Made by a program: the position numbers and the translations under genes
Notes under the pieces: model-generated
Told to the model about the DNA's origin: nothing
The model's input: the letters and a program-made list of their open reading frames with translations, nothing else
Database searches by the model: none
NCBI GenBank assembly: GCA_902762955.1
Contig: CACWQH010000002.1
Coordinates: 78,934-142,933 of the forward strand
From: an uncultured Lachnospiraceae bacterium
GTDB taxonomy: Bacteria; Bacillota; Clostridia; Lachnospirales; Lachnospiraceae
Length of the DNA: 64,000 bases
Reading direction: 5' to 3'
Shown here: piece after piece, positions 8,071-16,866 of the stretch
How positions within the stretch are numbered: position 1 is the first letter of the stretch
Layout: each line of letters begins with the position of its first letter

Positions 8071-8778
8071 TTAATCATCATTAAACATTGACAATTGTTT
8101 ATTTTCATCCCTTTCGGGAAGATTTTTATAAAATTCAAGAAGTGAATCATTATCTCTAATAATAAAAGCTTCTTTTTTCCCTTCAATAATTGCATTTCCC
8201 GATGCATTATTTACAAGCAAAGCAGAATATGCAGCCAATCTCCGATACTGTCTTAATGCAAATTCTACGGTATGCATAGTACCACCATTTTCAGTCGTCT
8301 CAATTACGATAACGCCCTGACTTACACCACTTTGCAAACGATCCCTTTCAACAAAAGTGTATTTTTGAGGTTTCATATAAGAGACGTACTCACTGATTAT
8401 ACATCCTCCGGTCTCAACAATTCTTTCAGCTAGTTTTTCATTTTGTTTCGGATAAATACTATTAAGCCCTCCCGGCAAAAAGACTGCACACTTACCGTTT
8501 TTATCAAGCGCACCAAGTAAGGCTTCCGTATCACAACCATATGCAAGTCCGTTCACAATAACATATCCCATTTCAGCGGCCATAATTCCAGCATTATACG
8601 CCAATTTTCTACCTTCATCAGAACAATCTCTGCTTCCAATTATTGCTACGCTTTTTTTATTATTCAATATATCAATATCACCAATATAATATAAGCAATC
8701 CGGTTTTTTTGATATATCATTTAACGCTTTTGGATAATGTGCGTCTGAAGGAATACATTTTTTTATTTCATAAATCAT
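8071..8778 (-). CDS. DprA/Smf-like SLOG-domain protein (accessory type)
   Basis: A 235-residue Rossmann-type DprA domain: IGSR 47-50, NGLAYGCD 76-83, GGLNSIYP 103-110, ISEY 128-131, ERDRLQSG 144-151, GGTMHT 165-170. Compared with transformation DprA, the RNR motif reads RDR and the SGSL(I)TA-type motif reads GGTMHT, and both the N-terminal SAM-like and the C-terminal winged-helix domains are missing. This fits the accessory SLOG family better than housekeeping dprA. The ATG at 8778 has GAGG 8 nt upstream; a longer reading to 8937 overlaps the preceding gene and lacks conservation. The upstream stop (8789-8791) overlaps this ribosome binding site, so translation is coupled. Confidence 0.88.
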   Translation of the reverse strand: MIYEIKKCIPSDAHYPKALNDISKKPDCLYYIGDIDILNNKKSVAIIGSRDCSDEGRKLAYNAGIMAAEMGYVIVNGLAYGCDTEALLGALDKNGKCAVFLPGGLNSIYPKQNEKLAERIVETGGCIISEYVSYMKPQKYTFVERDRLQSGVSQGVIVIETTENGGTMHTVEFALRQYRRLAAYSALLVNNASGNAIIEGKKEAFIIRDNDSLLEFYKNLPERDENKQLSMFNDD

Positions 8779-8788
8779 ACTCTTTTCC

Positions 8789-9091
8789 TCAAATCGATTT
8801 GCCCAAAGCAAACATTTCGACCTTCTGGGCTCCCTTTTCCAAAAGGATTTCCCTACAAGCATATAAGGAATTACCGGTAGTAGTGACATCACTGCATATT
8901 TCCGGATCCAATAAATTATAAAAATATTGAATAGCACTTTGTTTACCTTCTTTTAAGTCAAGTATTCTTCCACTGAAAATATCAAATAAAGGATTTTTTA
9001 TCTTACGTTCTTTATCAAGCCAGTACTTATGATAATTACTATAGACTATTATTTCTCCTGTGTCATTCCATAAAGGATTACTAAATACCAT
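8789..9091 (-). CDS. Short phosphoribosyltransferase-like protein, probably internally deleted
   Basis: A 100-residue protein whose C-terminal third (SDVTTTGNSL, then ACREILLEKGAQKVEMFALGK) is the PRPP-binding region of ComF-type phosphoribosyltransferases. The N-terminal part ends in GKQSAIQYFYNLLDPE. From memory, full relatives have about 90-100 residues between these two parts; here they are joined in frame, so the central hood and catalytic core are absent. Strong AGGAGG upstream; translationally coupled to the dprA-like gene. Probably inactive as an enzyme, perhaps a reduced partner protein. The deletion is inference and needs an alignment. Confidence 0.7.
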   Translation of the reverse strand: MVFSNPLWNDTGEIIVYSNYHKYWLDKERKIKNPLFDIFSGRILDLKEGKQSAIQYFYNLLDPEICSDVTTTGNSLYACREILLEKGAQKVEMFALGKSI

Positions 9092-9110
9092 CGTGGTTCC
9101 TCCTTTCTAT

Positions 9111-9126
9111 ATGAACACATGTTCAT
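9111..9126. promoter_or_regulatory. LexA/SOS box before PRTase-DprA-MIF operon
   Basis: GAAC (9113-9116), ACAT, GTTC (9121-9124), extended to ATGAAC/GTTCAT arms. This matches the Gram-positive LexA (DinR) box core GAAC-N4-GTTC, including the purine-N-purine-pyrimidine centre. It overlaps the -10 hexamer (9125-9130) of the operon, where bound LexA would block transcription. The uvrB region of this window has the same core. Confidence 0.75.
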
Positions 9127-9153
9127 TATATATTTATTTTATATTAATTTCAA
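9125..9153 (-). promoter_or_regulatory. Promoter of PRTase-DprA-MIF operon
   Basis: On the minus strand TTGAAA (9153-9148), 17 nt, TATAAT (9130-9125). Near-consensus sigma-A promoter, overlapped by the SOS box at 9111-9126. AGGAGG and the first ATG follow at 9091. Confidence 0.75.
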
Positions 9154-9200
9154 TATATAAGAAAATTTTTTTCATATTTATAGTTATACTTTTTATTTAA

Positions 9201-9229
9201 TTGCCTTAACCTAACATTTATTATATAAT
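9201..9229 (+). promoter_or_regulatory. Promoter of membrane protein gene
   Basis: TTGCCT (9201-9206), 17-nt spacer, TATAAT (9224-9229); the AAAGGAA ribosome binding site and ATG follow at 9279. Confidence 0.6.
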
Positions 9230-9278
9230 GAAATAGATAAACACAGTTTTAATACTATCATTTTCGAAAGGAAAAACT

Positions 9279-10004
9279 ATGAGCACATCCAATACAAACG
9301 AAAACAAAAAACCCCTCGGTGCAAGACTTGGTGAAGGCTTTTTCTGCATCTTTTATCTTATATTTGTTTTTACGGCTGCTATCATCCTAAGAAGTAAAGG
9401 AATAAATGCATCCTCCGATACAGCCAAATACAGATACGGGCTCGGAATGATGATGGCACTGATTCTCGGCTGCGGAGATGCCTTTCATCTTATCCCAAGA
9501 ATTATAGTAAATTTTAAAGGCAGCTTAAAGCATCAGGAAATATTTTTAGGTGCCGGCAATCTTATCTCATCAATTTCCATGACGATATACTATATTGTTA
9601 TGGTAGTCATGTGCGACACAATCGTTACGGGTGATTACAATTATGAAATTAATCATGAAATCGAGCTAGCCATAATAATTCTTGCAATAATCAGAATATT
9701 CCTCTGCCTCTTTCCTCAAAATAAATGGTTCAAAAAGGAAGGCAGTAAAATTTGGGCAATTATACGAAATGTACCCTTTGCCATAATCGGTATTCTAATG
9801 ATTATACTTTTAATTAAGGCTGCCGGTATAACAACCATATATTCTAAAGTATTTTACATCCAGTTAGCCATAAGTGTCTTCTTAAGCTTCGCCTTTTATC
9901 TTCCTGTAGCCATATGGGGAAGAGAAAAGCCAAAGCTTGGCATGCTTATGATACCTAAAACCATATGCTATATATGGATGCTGCTTGTGATATTATTGGT
10001 ATAA
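9279..10004 (+). CDS. Unknown polytopic membrane protein
   Basis: A 241-residue protein that I do not recognise. About seven hydrophobic segments (roughly 18-38, 55-68, 88-112, 127-147, 162-184, 190-211, 225-241) and a short soluble N-terminus rich in asparagine and threonine. The DAFHLIPRII stretch after the second segment is the most distinctive part. It has its own promoter and terminator, and converges with truA, so it is monocistronic. No enzyme or transporter motif is visible. Confidence 0.75.
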   Translation: MSTSNTNENKKPLGARLGEGFFCIFYLIFVFTAAIILRSKGINASSDTAKYRYGLGMMMALILGCGDAFHLIPRIIVNFKGSLKHQEIFLGAGNLISSISMTIYYIVMVVMCDTIVTGDYNYEINHEIELAIIILAIIRIFLCLFPQNKWFKKEGSKIWAIIRNVPFAIIGILMIILLIKAAGITTIYSKVFYIQLAISVFLSFAFYLPVAIWGREKPKLGMLMIPKTICYIWMLLVILLV

Positions 10005-10034
10005 GCATATAGCTCCTAACATATACATAAAAAT

Positions 10035-10077
10035 AAAGCAGCTTTGACAATGCAGATTGCATTGCAAAAGCTGCTTT
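10035..10077. terminator. Bidirectional terminator between membrane gene and truA
   Basis: Stem AAAGCAGCTTT (10035-10045) / AAAGCTGCTTT (10067-10077), continued inward by CAATGCA/TGCATTG around a 3-nt loop; T-run on the right, A-run on the left. Serves both converging genes. Confidence 0.88.
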
Positions 10078-10092
10078 TATAATAATATTTTA

Positions 10093-10830
10093 TTACAGAT
10101 ACTCAATCCCTACAAGAGTAAGTCCGCAGGCCTCGGATTTAGGTCCCGCCTTTGCTCTGTCACAGGCTTCAAGAATCTCCTTTACATGCTCCGGCTCATA
10201 CATTCCCATACCACACTTTAAAAGTGTTCCCATAATTATTCGAACCATATTATATAAAAAACCGGTTCCCTTTATAGTCATGGTTATCATATTGCCATCT
10301 TTGGAAAAATGTATATCCGTTACCGTTCTTACAGTACTTTCAACCTGTGTTCTCGGCGTACAGAAGGATTTGAAATCATGCTCGCCTATGAGATAATTTG
10401 CAGCCTCCTGCATCTTATCAAGGTCTATATTATAATAGACGAATTTGGAATAAAGCCTGACCATAGGATTTGGAAATCTGTCGTTCCATATCTTATATTC
10501 ATAGGTCTTTATGGTATCGCAAAACCTCGGATGAAAGTCCTCCGCTACCTGACAGGAATTTCGAATCCTAATATCATCCGGAAGTCTCTGATTAAGTGCA
10601 AAGGAAATCTTTTCTGCCGGTATCCTCGTATTGGTATCAAATACCGCCACATTTCCCATAGCATGTACACCCGAATCGGTACGGCTTGCTCCTATTACCT
10701 TTATATCCTCACCAAGAAGCTCAGAAAGCTTTTTATTGAGCACCTCTTCTATAGTTATTCCATTGTCCTGTATCTGCCAGCCACAGTAGTTCGTACCGTC
10801 GTAGGCTATAATCAATTTTACTCTTATCAT
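10093..10830 (-). CDS. truA: tRNA pseudouridine synthase A
   Basis: Isomerises uridines 38-40 in the anticodon arm of tRNAs. 245 residues, the usual length. The catalytic aspartate is D52 in SRTDSGVHA; the N-terminal AYDGTNYCGWQ motif and the later TGFLYNMVRIIMGTL block are typical. Last gene after ecfA-ecfT, the standard firmicute order rplQ-ecfA-ecfT-truA. Ends at the bidirectional hairpin at 10035-10077. Confidence 0.97.
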   Translation of the reverse strand: MIRVKLIIAYDGTNYCGWQIQDNGITIEEVLNKKLSELLGEDIKVIGASRTDSGVHAMGNVAVFDTNTRIPAEKISFALNQRLPDDIRIRNSCQVAEDFHPRFCDTIKTYEYKIWNDRFPNPMVRLYSKFVYYNIDLDKMQEAANYLIGEHDFKSFCTPRTQVESTVRTVTDIHFSKDGNMITMTIKGTGFLYNMVRIIMGTLLKCGMGMYEPEHVKEILEACDRAKAGPKSEACGLTLVGIEYL

Positions 10831-10851
10831 ATTTCCTCGAAAATAAAAATA

Positions 10852-11631
10852 TTAGAATTTTATTATAAAATATATCCCAACTATAAGCAATACCAACAAA
10901 ATTGCGTAAACGATATAATCCTGTTTTTTATACTTAAGCGGTCTTAACTTTGTTCTGTTTTTTCCGCCGGTATAGCATCTTGAATCCATGGCATCCGCCA
11001 GACACTTTGCTCTGTCTATGGAATTTTGAAAAAGAGGGATAATCACTGTCCTTAAGCTTTTTATCCTCTTAACCGGACCGCCCTTATCAAACTCGGCTCC
11101 ACGCATCTCCTGTGCCTTCATAATCCTGTCAAGCTCCTCCATAAGCACAGGTATAAACCTCAAAGCAATTGTTATGCCCATTGCAACATTTCCCTTGATT
11201 GCAAAGCATTTTTCAAGCCCATCCGTAAGCTCTGTCGGAGTAGTCGTATACATCAAAAGTGAGGACATAAATATAATCAAAAGCATTCTCCAGAATACAT
11301 ATACGGCTTTAAGAATTCCCTCAGCGGTTATAGTTATACCACCTATTTTTAAAAGCACATCACCATATACCGTAAATATATTTATCATCGAACAAATCAG
11401 GATAAATATAATTATTCCACGCATACCTTTTACCATATGCTTTACGGGCACATTGGACACAATAAGTGCAGTCATAAATACAATCGTCAGAAGTCCAAAC
11501 AGATAGATATTTTTATCCAATAAAGAAAGTATAATAAATACAATCACAAATCTGATTTTCACCCTTGGATCAAGCTCATGAACCGGAGATTTAACACTAT
11601 AAAATTGTCCTATGGTTATATCTCTTAACAT
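10852..11631 (-). CDS. ecfT: Energy-coupling factor transporter membrane subunit EcfT
   Basis: Transmembrane coupling subunit of the shared ECF vitamin/metal importer. 259 residues with about five or six helices (between 30 and 130, and near 240-257). The two ARG-type coupling motifs are recognisable in the cytosolic helices: KAQEMRGAEF and DAMDSRCYTG, which contact the ATPase grooves. Starts 3 nt after the ATPase stop (translational coupling). Confidence 0.95.
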   Translation of the reverse strand: MLRDITIGQFYSVKSPVHELDPRVKIRFVIVFIILSLLDKNIYLFGLLTIVFMTALIVSNVPVKHMVKGMRGIIIFILICSMINIFTVYGDVLLKIGGITITAEGILKAVYVFWRMLLIIFMSSLLMYTTTPTELTDGLEKCFAIKGNVAMGITIALRFIPVLMEELDRIMKAQEMRGAEFDKGGPVKRIKSLRTVIIPLFQNSIDRAKCLADAMDSRCYTGGKNRTKLRPLKYKKQDYIVYAILLVLLIVGIYFIIKF

Positions 11632-11633
11632 TA

Positions 11634-13412
11634 TTATTTTAATCCCTTAAGTATATTATCAATACCTTCATCTATATCTTTTACAAGGCAGGAAACCTCA
11701 AGCCCTTCATTTCTTAAGCCTATCAATAGCTGCATTATAACCGGCAGATTGTATATCTCCTTTTCCCTATCCTCAGCCTTAAGATACATCTCATAAAAAA
11801 CATTTGCCGGAACACCGTCTGCAATCACTTTGCCACCGGAAAGGGCGATAAGCCTGTCCGCATATCCGGCTGCACTCTCCACATCATGACTAACCATAAC
11901 AATGGTTATACCTGCATCCTTATGAAGAGCATCTATTATATCAAGCATATTCTGCTTACCTTCAGGATCAAGTCCCGAAAGAGGTTCATCAAGTATCAGA
12001 TACTCCGGCTGCATGGCAAGAACTCCCGCAAGCGCCACACGCCTTTTTTCTCCTCCGGAAAGCTTATTTATAGGTATATCATATATTTCGTCCGAAAGTC
12101 CGACAACCTCGATAGCTTCATATGCTCTTTTTTCTGCCTCAACTTCGGTTACACCCGTATTTCTTGGTCCAAACACAACATCCTCATATACATTTTTTGC
12201 AAAGAGCTGCTGCTCCGGAAACTGAAATACAAATCCAAGCTTTTTCCTTATCTTACCGATATCCGAAGCCTTATCCATAACATCCACACCGTCTACATAA
12301 ACCATATCTGTATCGGTTTTAACAAGTCCCGGGATAAGCTTTAAAAGTGTGGACTTGCCTGCTCCGGTTCCTCCGACTATAACAACATATTCTCCTTTAC
12401 CGATACTTAGTGATATATCCTTTAAAACAGTCTTTTTATCATAGGAATAATCTGCATGATTGAAAAGAATGGCGTTTACCGGATTTATCTTTGCTTTTAC
12501 AATATGATTTTCTTCCTGCTTCGTATCAAGAAAAAATGAATTCGGATGTTCGGCCTTTATTCTTTTAACAAGCGCCTTAACGGAAAAGATACCATCTGTC
12601 CTTAAAACCTTTGATTCTAAAAGCTTATCCTTAATCTCAACAACCGCAGGACATTCCAGTCCTGCTTCTTTAAGCTTTTCTTTATTGGCAAATATACTTT
12701 CTTTATTGCCACGAAGAAAAATCCTGCCTTTATTCATTATGTATATGTAGTCTGCGATTAAAAGCTCGTCCATATTGTGAGTAATCATAATTATGGTTAT
12801 TCCAAGCTTTTCATTTATATCCTTTATGCTTTCTAAAATCTCCCATCTGGATTTATTATCAAGCATACTTGTAGCCTCATCCAAAACTATACAGGACGGC
12901 TTCATGGCAAGAACTCCCGCTATGGCAACCTTTTGCTTTTCTCCACCGCTTAACTCATCAATTTTTGTATCAGCCATCTTTGCTCCAAGTCCTGCGCCGG
13001 AAAGAGCATCAAAAACCCTTTCCCAGAGCTTATCAGAAGGAATGCCTATATTTTCAGCGCCAAATGCAACATCCTCTGCAACGACACTTCCGATAATCTG
13101 GTTATCCGGATTTTGGAAAACCATACCTACTTTTTTTCTTATCTTAAATATATCCTCATCCGAACCGTTTATCGCATCTATTCCGCCTATTAGAACAGTC
13201 CCGTCGATTGGTGTGATTAAGCAGTTAAGAATCTTGGCAAAGGTACTTTTTCCGGAGCCGTTTCTTCCTGCTATAGCGATAAAATCCCCCTTTGCTGCAT
13301 CAAAATTAATCCCACGTATGGCATTGATCATATCCGTGAGATTTTCCTCTTCATCACGCTCATAATATTCAAATTCAAGGTCTTTTATCTTAATCATCTT
13401 AGATAAATCCAA
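11634..13412 (-). CDS. ecfA: Fused ECF transporter ATPase (EcfA1-EcfA2 in one chain)
   Basis: Drives ECF-type uptake of vitamins and metals together with EcfT and various S components. A single 592-residue frame contains two complete ABC ATPases: first about 1-260 (Walker A 49-56 GRNGSGKS, Q-loop FQNPDNQ, signature LSGGEKQ, VLDEATS), second about 315-550 (Walker A 347-354 GGTGAGKS, FQFPEQQ, LSGGEKRR, ILDEPLSG). Most Firmicutes encode these as two adjacent genes. The linker at about 260-310 is charged. Order and phase with ecfT and truA are the usual ones, so this is a clean gene fusion. Preceded by the rplQ terminator, so it probably has its own promoter. Confidence 0.95.
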   Translation of the reverse strand: MDLSKMIKIKDLEFEYYERDEEENLTDMINAIRGINFDAAKGDFIAIAGRNGSGKSTFAKILNCLITPIDGTVLIGGIDAINGSDEDIFKIRKKVGMVFQNPDNQIIGSVVAEDVAFGAENIGIPSDKLWERVFDALSGAGLGAKMADTKIDELSGGEKQKVAIAGVLAMKPSCIVLDEATSMLDNKSRWEILESIKDINEKLGITIIMITHNMDELLIADYIYIMNKGRIFLRGNKESIFANKEKLKEAGLECPAVVEIKDKLLESKVLRTDGIFSVKALVKRIKAEHPNSFFLDTKQEENHIVKAKINPVNAILFNHADYSYDKKTVLKDISLSIGKGEYVVIVGGTGAGKSTLLKLIPGLVKTDTDMVYVDGVDVMDKASDIGKIRKKLGFVFQFPEQQLFAKNVYEDVVFGPRNTGVTEVEAEKRAYEAIEVVGLSDEIYDIPINKLSGGEKRRVALAGVLAMQPEYLILDEPLSGLDPEGKQNMLDIIDALHKDAGITIVMVSHDVESAAGYADRLIALSGGKVIADGVPANVFYEMYLKAEDREKEIYNLPVIMQLLIGLRNEGLEVSCLVKDIDEGIDNILKGLK

Positions 13413-13442
13413 TCCAAAAATATACTAAAAAATACCAGTTTA

Positions 13443-13475
13443 TAAAAAGAGAGCCACAGCTCTGTGACTCCCTTT
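13443..13475 (-). terminator. Terminator after rplQ
   Basis: On the minus strand a GAGTCACAG / CTGTGGCTC stem (13470-13451; one G-U pair) followed by a T5 run at 13448-13444. Separates the ribosomal superoperon from ecfA-ecfT-truA. Confidence 0.85.
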
Positions 13476-13509
13476 TAACCTTTATCATATATAATGCAGA
13501 CTAATCCGA

Positions 13510-14058
13510 TTATACAAGTTCAAGTATAACCTTCATAGCACCGTCGCCGCGACGCTCACCAATCTTAACGATTCTGGTGTAACCGCCGTTACGACCTGCA
13601 TACTTTGTACCATACTCGTCAAATAACTTTGCAGTTAAATCAACCTTCTTAGTACCTGCTTTCTTACCTGCAGCATCAGTAGGAACCTCAACAACAGGAT
13701 ATAAAACCTTAAGCATCTGTCTTCTTGCATGAAGTCTTGATGGCTGATCCTTCTTGATGGTCTTCTCAACTTCATCATACTGAGTTACTTTCTTTTTCTT
13801 ACCATCAACCTCGATAGTCTCTTTGATTCTCTTGCCATCCTTATCCTTCTTAGCAACCTTAGCGGTTACGGTAACTTCATCATAGTTATCCTTTTCCTTA
13901 ACAGCTAAAGTGATAAGATGCTCAGCAATCTTTCTAACTTCCTTAGCTCTTGCCTCAGTAGTCTCAATCTTGCCATGATATATTAACTGTGTTACCTGAT
14001 TACGAAGTAAAGCCATTCTCTGATCAGCTTTCTTACCAAGTTTTCTATACATTGCCAT
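13510..14058 (-). CDS. rplQ: 50S ribosomal protein L17 with insertions
   Basis: L17 of the large subunit exit-tunnel region, last gene of the alpha operon. Begins MAMYRKLGKKADQR with AGGAGG upstream; a longer upstream reading is unsupported. 182 residues versus about 113-130 usually: extra charged residues at about 57-105 (lysine/glutamate-rich) and a shorter one near 125-138, between the conserved N-terminal and the C-terminal GGYTRIVK...RRGD blocks. Both ends are intact, so the protein is presumably functional. Confidence 0.96.
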   Translation of the reverse strand: MAMYRKLGKKADQRMALLRNQVTQLIYHGKIETTEARAKEVRKIAEHLITLAVKEKDNYDEVTVTAKVAKKDKDGKRIKETIEVDGKKKKVTQYDEVEKTIKKDQPSRLHARRQMLKVLYPVVEVPTDAAGKKAGTKKVDLTAKLFDEYGTKYAGRNGGYTRIVKIGERRGDGAMKVILELV

Positions 14059-14136
14059 TTTAAATATCCTCCTTACCCATGACAGGGTCTTCACTGTGCT
14101 TACTATTATTCAGCGTGAGTGGTAATTAGATGAGTT

Positions 14137-15093
14137 TTACTCATCATCTGACTTAAGGGATAAACCTAACTCCTTAAGCTTTGCTAAAACCTCTTCAAGA
14201 GACTTACGACCAAGGTTACGAACCTTCATCATATCCTCTGTGGTCTTATGTGTTAATTCTTCTACAGTATTAATTCCTGCTCTCTTAAGACAATTATATG
14301 AACGAACTGTAAGCTCAAGCTCATCAATGTTCATCTCGAGAACCTTTTCCTTCTCATCATCAGTCTTTTCAACCATAACATCAACTGTCTTGGCATTTTC
14401 AGATAAGTCAATGAAAAGATTTAAGTGCTCACTTAATACCTTGGCAGCAAGACTTACAGCCTCATCCGGTGCAAGTGTACCGTTAGTAAATACGTCAAGT
14501 GTAAGCTTGTCATAATCAGTGATCTGACCTACACGGGTATTTTCTACTGTAAGGTTAACACGCTCAACAGGAGTATAGATAGAATCTACTGCGATTGCAT
14601 CGATAGATGAATCAATACCCTTATTCTTATCTGCACCTACATATCCTCTGCCGTTAGTAATTGTAAGCTCCATCTCGAGCTTTGCGTCTGCACCGCTAAG
14701 GTTAGCGATTACAAGCTCAGGATTAAGTATTTCTATGTCACCGTCAACCTGGATATCTCCGGCTGTAACAACAGTATCACCTACTGCGTCGATATAAGCA
14801 GTCTTAACCTCATTTAAAGAACCATTGTTCTTTATGCAGAGATTCTTGATGTTCATAACGATTTCAGTTACATCTTCCTTAACTCCCGGAATTGAAGAAA
14901 ACTCGTGTAAAACACCTTTAATCTTGATCATGCTTACAGCAGTACCAGGTAATGAAGATAACATAATTCTTCTTAATGAATTACCAAGTGTTGTACCATA
15001 GCCTCTCTCCAAAGGCTCTACTACAAACCTTCCGAATTTGTTGTCCTCAGAAATTTCTGCAATTTCAATTCTTGGTTTTTCAAATTCAAACAC
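14137..15093 (-). CDS. rpoA: RNA polymerase alpha subunit
   Basis: 318 residues. N-terminal assembly domain with the family motif [21 protein letters not shown] at about 30-50 ([14 protein letters not shown]), and a C-terminal helix-hairpin-helix domain ([27 protein letters not shown]) that binds UP elements and activators. In the usual place between rpsD and rplQ. Confidence 0.98.
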   Translation of the reverse strand: MFEFEKPRIEIAEISEDNKFGRFVVEPLERGYGTTLGNSLRRIMLSSLPGTAVSMIKIKGVLHEFSSIPGVKEDVTEIVMNIKNLCIKNNGSLNEVKTAYIDAVGDTVVTAGDIQVDGDIEILNPELVIANLSGADAKLEMELTITNGRGYVGADKNKGIDSSIDAIAVDSIYTPVERVNLTVENTRVGQITDYDKLTLDVFTNGTLAPDEAVSLAAKVLSEHLNLFIDLSENAKTVDVMVEKTDDEKEKVLEMNIDELELTVRSYNCLKRAGINTVEELTHKTTEDMMKVRNLGRKSLEEVLAKLKELGLSLKSDDE

Positions 15094-15142
15094 TATATAA
15101 CCCTCCTTTTAAATAACCGGTGTACTAAGTTACTTCTTACTT

Positions 15143-15736
15143 TTACTTTGAATATAACTCGACGATAAGGGTTTCATTTACAGGAACATCAATCTGCTCT
15201 CTTAAAGGCTTCTCAACTACTGTTCCGCTCAATGTCTCAAGATCTGACTCAAGCCAGCCCGGAACTGTATGTCCTGCATTTGCCTCAACGATATCCTTAT
15301 ATCTCTGTAACGACTTACTCTTTTCTCTTATCTCAATCTTATCACCGGCATTTACTCTGTATGAAGGTATATTTACACACTTGCCGTTTACTAAAACATG
15401 CTTGTGGTCAACTATCTGTCTTGCCTCACGTCTTGTTCTGGCAAATCCCATACGGAATACGATATTGTCAAGTCTTGACTCAAGTAAAATCATAAGATTT
15501 GGACCTGTAAGACCCGGCATTCTCTCTGCCTTGTTATATAAGTTACGGAAAGGCTTCTCAAGCATACCATAGATAAACTTAGCCTTCTGCTTCTCACGAA
15601 GCTGCATACCGTACTCACTTACTTTTCTATTTGCTCTTGTTAACTTTCTCTTTGACTTCTTATTTACACCGAGATACATTGGCTCCATACCCAAAGATCT
15701 GCATCTCTTAAGAACTGGGGTTCTATCTACTGCCAT
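15143..15736 (-). CDS. rpsD: 30S ribosomal protein S4
   Basis: Primary 16S rRNA binder and, in many bacteria, an autogenous regulator of its operon. 197 residues from the ATG at 15736, which has GGAGGT upstream; the longer frame overlaps rpsK. Only one cysteine in the N-terminal region, so it is the zinc-free form. The S4 RNA-binding domain ([26 protein letters not shown]) is clear in its parts [12 protein letters not shown] and RREARQIV. Confidence 0.97.
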   Translation of the reverse strand: MAVDRTPVLKRCRSLGMEPMYLGVNKKSKRKLTRANRKVSEYGMQLREKQKAKFIYGMLEKPFRNLYNKAERMPGLTGPNLMILLESRLDNIVFRMGFARTRREARQIVDHKHVLVNGKCVNIPSYRVNAGDKIEIREKSKSLQRYKDIVEANAGHTVPGWLESDLETLSGTVVEKPLREQIDVPVNETLIVELYSK

Positions 15737-15753
15737 TTCCTTGTACCTCCTTA

Positions 15754-16152
15754 CTAGACTCTTCTTCTTTTTGGTGGACGACATCCGTTATGTGGAACAG
15801 GTGTAACATCCTTGATACTTACAACTTCAAGTCCGCTTGCTGAAAGCGCACGAATAGCAGCCTCTCTACCTGAACCCGGACCCTTAACCATAACGTCAAT
15901 AGTCTTTAATCCATATGGTAAAGCTGCCTTTGCAGCAGTCTCTGCTGCCATCTGTGCAGCATAAGGAGTAGACTTTCTTGATCCTCTGAAACCTAATCCA
16001 CCTGCACTAGCCCAAGATAATGCATTACCTTCGGCATCTGTTAATGTAACAATTGTATTATTGAAAGATGACTGAATATGAGCCTGTCCACGTTCAACGT
16101 TCTTTCTGACACGCTTCTTAGCCACTTTTTTAGTAGTAACTTTCTTAGCCAT
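15754..16152 (-). CDS. rpsK: 30S ribosomal protein S11
   Basis: Platform protein of the small subunit; 132 residues, standard length. Lysine-rich N-terminus, then the conserved [18 protein letters not shown] and the C-terminal [17 protein letters not shown]. Between rpsM and rpsD. Confidence 0.98.
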   Translation of the reverse strand: MAKKVTTKKVAKKRVRKNVERGQAHIQSSFNNTIVTLTDAEGNALSWASAGGLGFRGSRKSTPYAAQMAAETAAKAALPYGLKTIDVMVKGPGSGREAAIRALSASGLEVVSIKDVTPVPHNGCRPPKRRRV

Positions 16153-16210
16153 TAACCTAAACCTCCCTGGTTATTCTATAACTTCCGCGACGTTTTATCG
16201 TGGACTACAA

Positions 16211-16579
16211 TTATTTCTTCTTATTAGCTACTGTCTTCTTAGGACCCTTACGAGTTCTTGCGTTTGTTTTAGTCTTCTGACCACGAACAGGAAGTCCCTT
16301 TCTGTGACGGATACCACGATAGCATCCGATTTCCTGTAAACGCTTGATATTAAGAGCTATCTCTCTACGTAAATCACCCTCTACAACCTGAGTCTCGTTG
16401 ATAACCTCACTGATTCTCTTAACCTCATCATCAGTTAAATCACGAACTCTGGTATCAGGATTAACTTTTGCTTCTGTAAGAATTCTTGTTGCTGAAGCTC
16501 TACCTATACCATAGATATAAGTAAGTCCAATCTCGATTCGCTTGTCTCTTGGTAAATCAACACCTGAAATACGAGCCAT
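16211..16579 (-). CDS. rpsM: 30S ribosomal protein S13
   Basis: Head protein of the small subunit contacting the P-site tRNA. 122 residues; [11 protein letters not shown] start, GIG(R)ASA, and [22 protein letters not shown] at the C-terminus ([17 protein letters not shown]). Preceded by an unusually long (287 nt) structured gap after rpmJ. Confidence 0.98.
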   Translation of the reverse strand: MARISGVDLPRDKRIEIGLTYIYGIGRASATRILTEAKVNPDTRVRDLTDDEVKRISEVINETQVVEGDLRREIALNIKRLQEIGCYRGIRHRKGLPVRGQKTKTNARTRKGPKKTVANKKK

Positions 16580-16616
16580 TCTAAATTACCTCCGTAAAAT
16601 TTAACTTCTCTTACCT

Positions 16617-16843
16617 GTTGATATCAAAATCAACCTACATACCCTCTATGCCCCAAAGTATCTCTTATATAAATAAGAGGTGAAATGCATACCCGACACA
16701 TAAAAGATATAACTACATATTATAATTAATTAGCATTTTAAAAATGCTACAGCCGCTTTAAATGTTAGAATATAATACCTAAAGTATTACACGCACAAAG
16801 ACAAGGTATAATTATAGATGGGCTATCATCCTAGATACCTTGT
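16617..16843 (-). ncRNA. Structured leader between rpmJ and rpsM (putative alpha-operon leader)
   Basis: The 287-nt gap has four hairpins seen directly: ACAAGGTAT (16801-16809) with ATACCTTGT (16835-16843), loop 25 nt; AGCATTTT (16732-16739) with AAAATGCT (16741-16748); CTCTTAT (16662-16668) with ATAAGAG (16673-16679); GTTGAT (16617-16622) with ATCAAC (16629-16634). Neighbouring ribosomal genes are spaced 10-60 nt, so this spacing suggests an RNA element, for example an autogenous S4- or S13-responsive leader or an internal promoter region. Function is inferred. Confidence 0.5.
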
Positions 16844-16866
16844 TCTAACCATACATGCCGGTTTAA

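Noticed and set aside
8071-8778. Housekeeping competence DprA
   Set aside because: No SAM-like or winged-helix domain, altered RDR and GGTMHT motifs, and an operon with PRTase and MIF genes rather than topA or rnhB.
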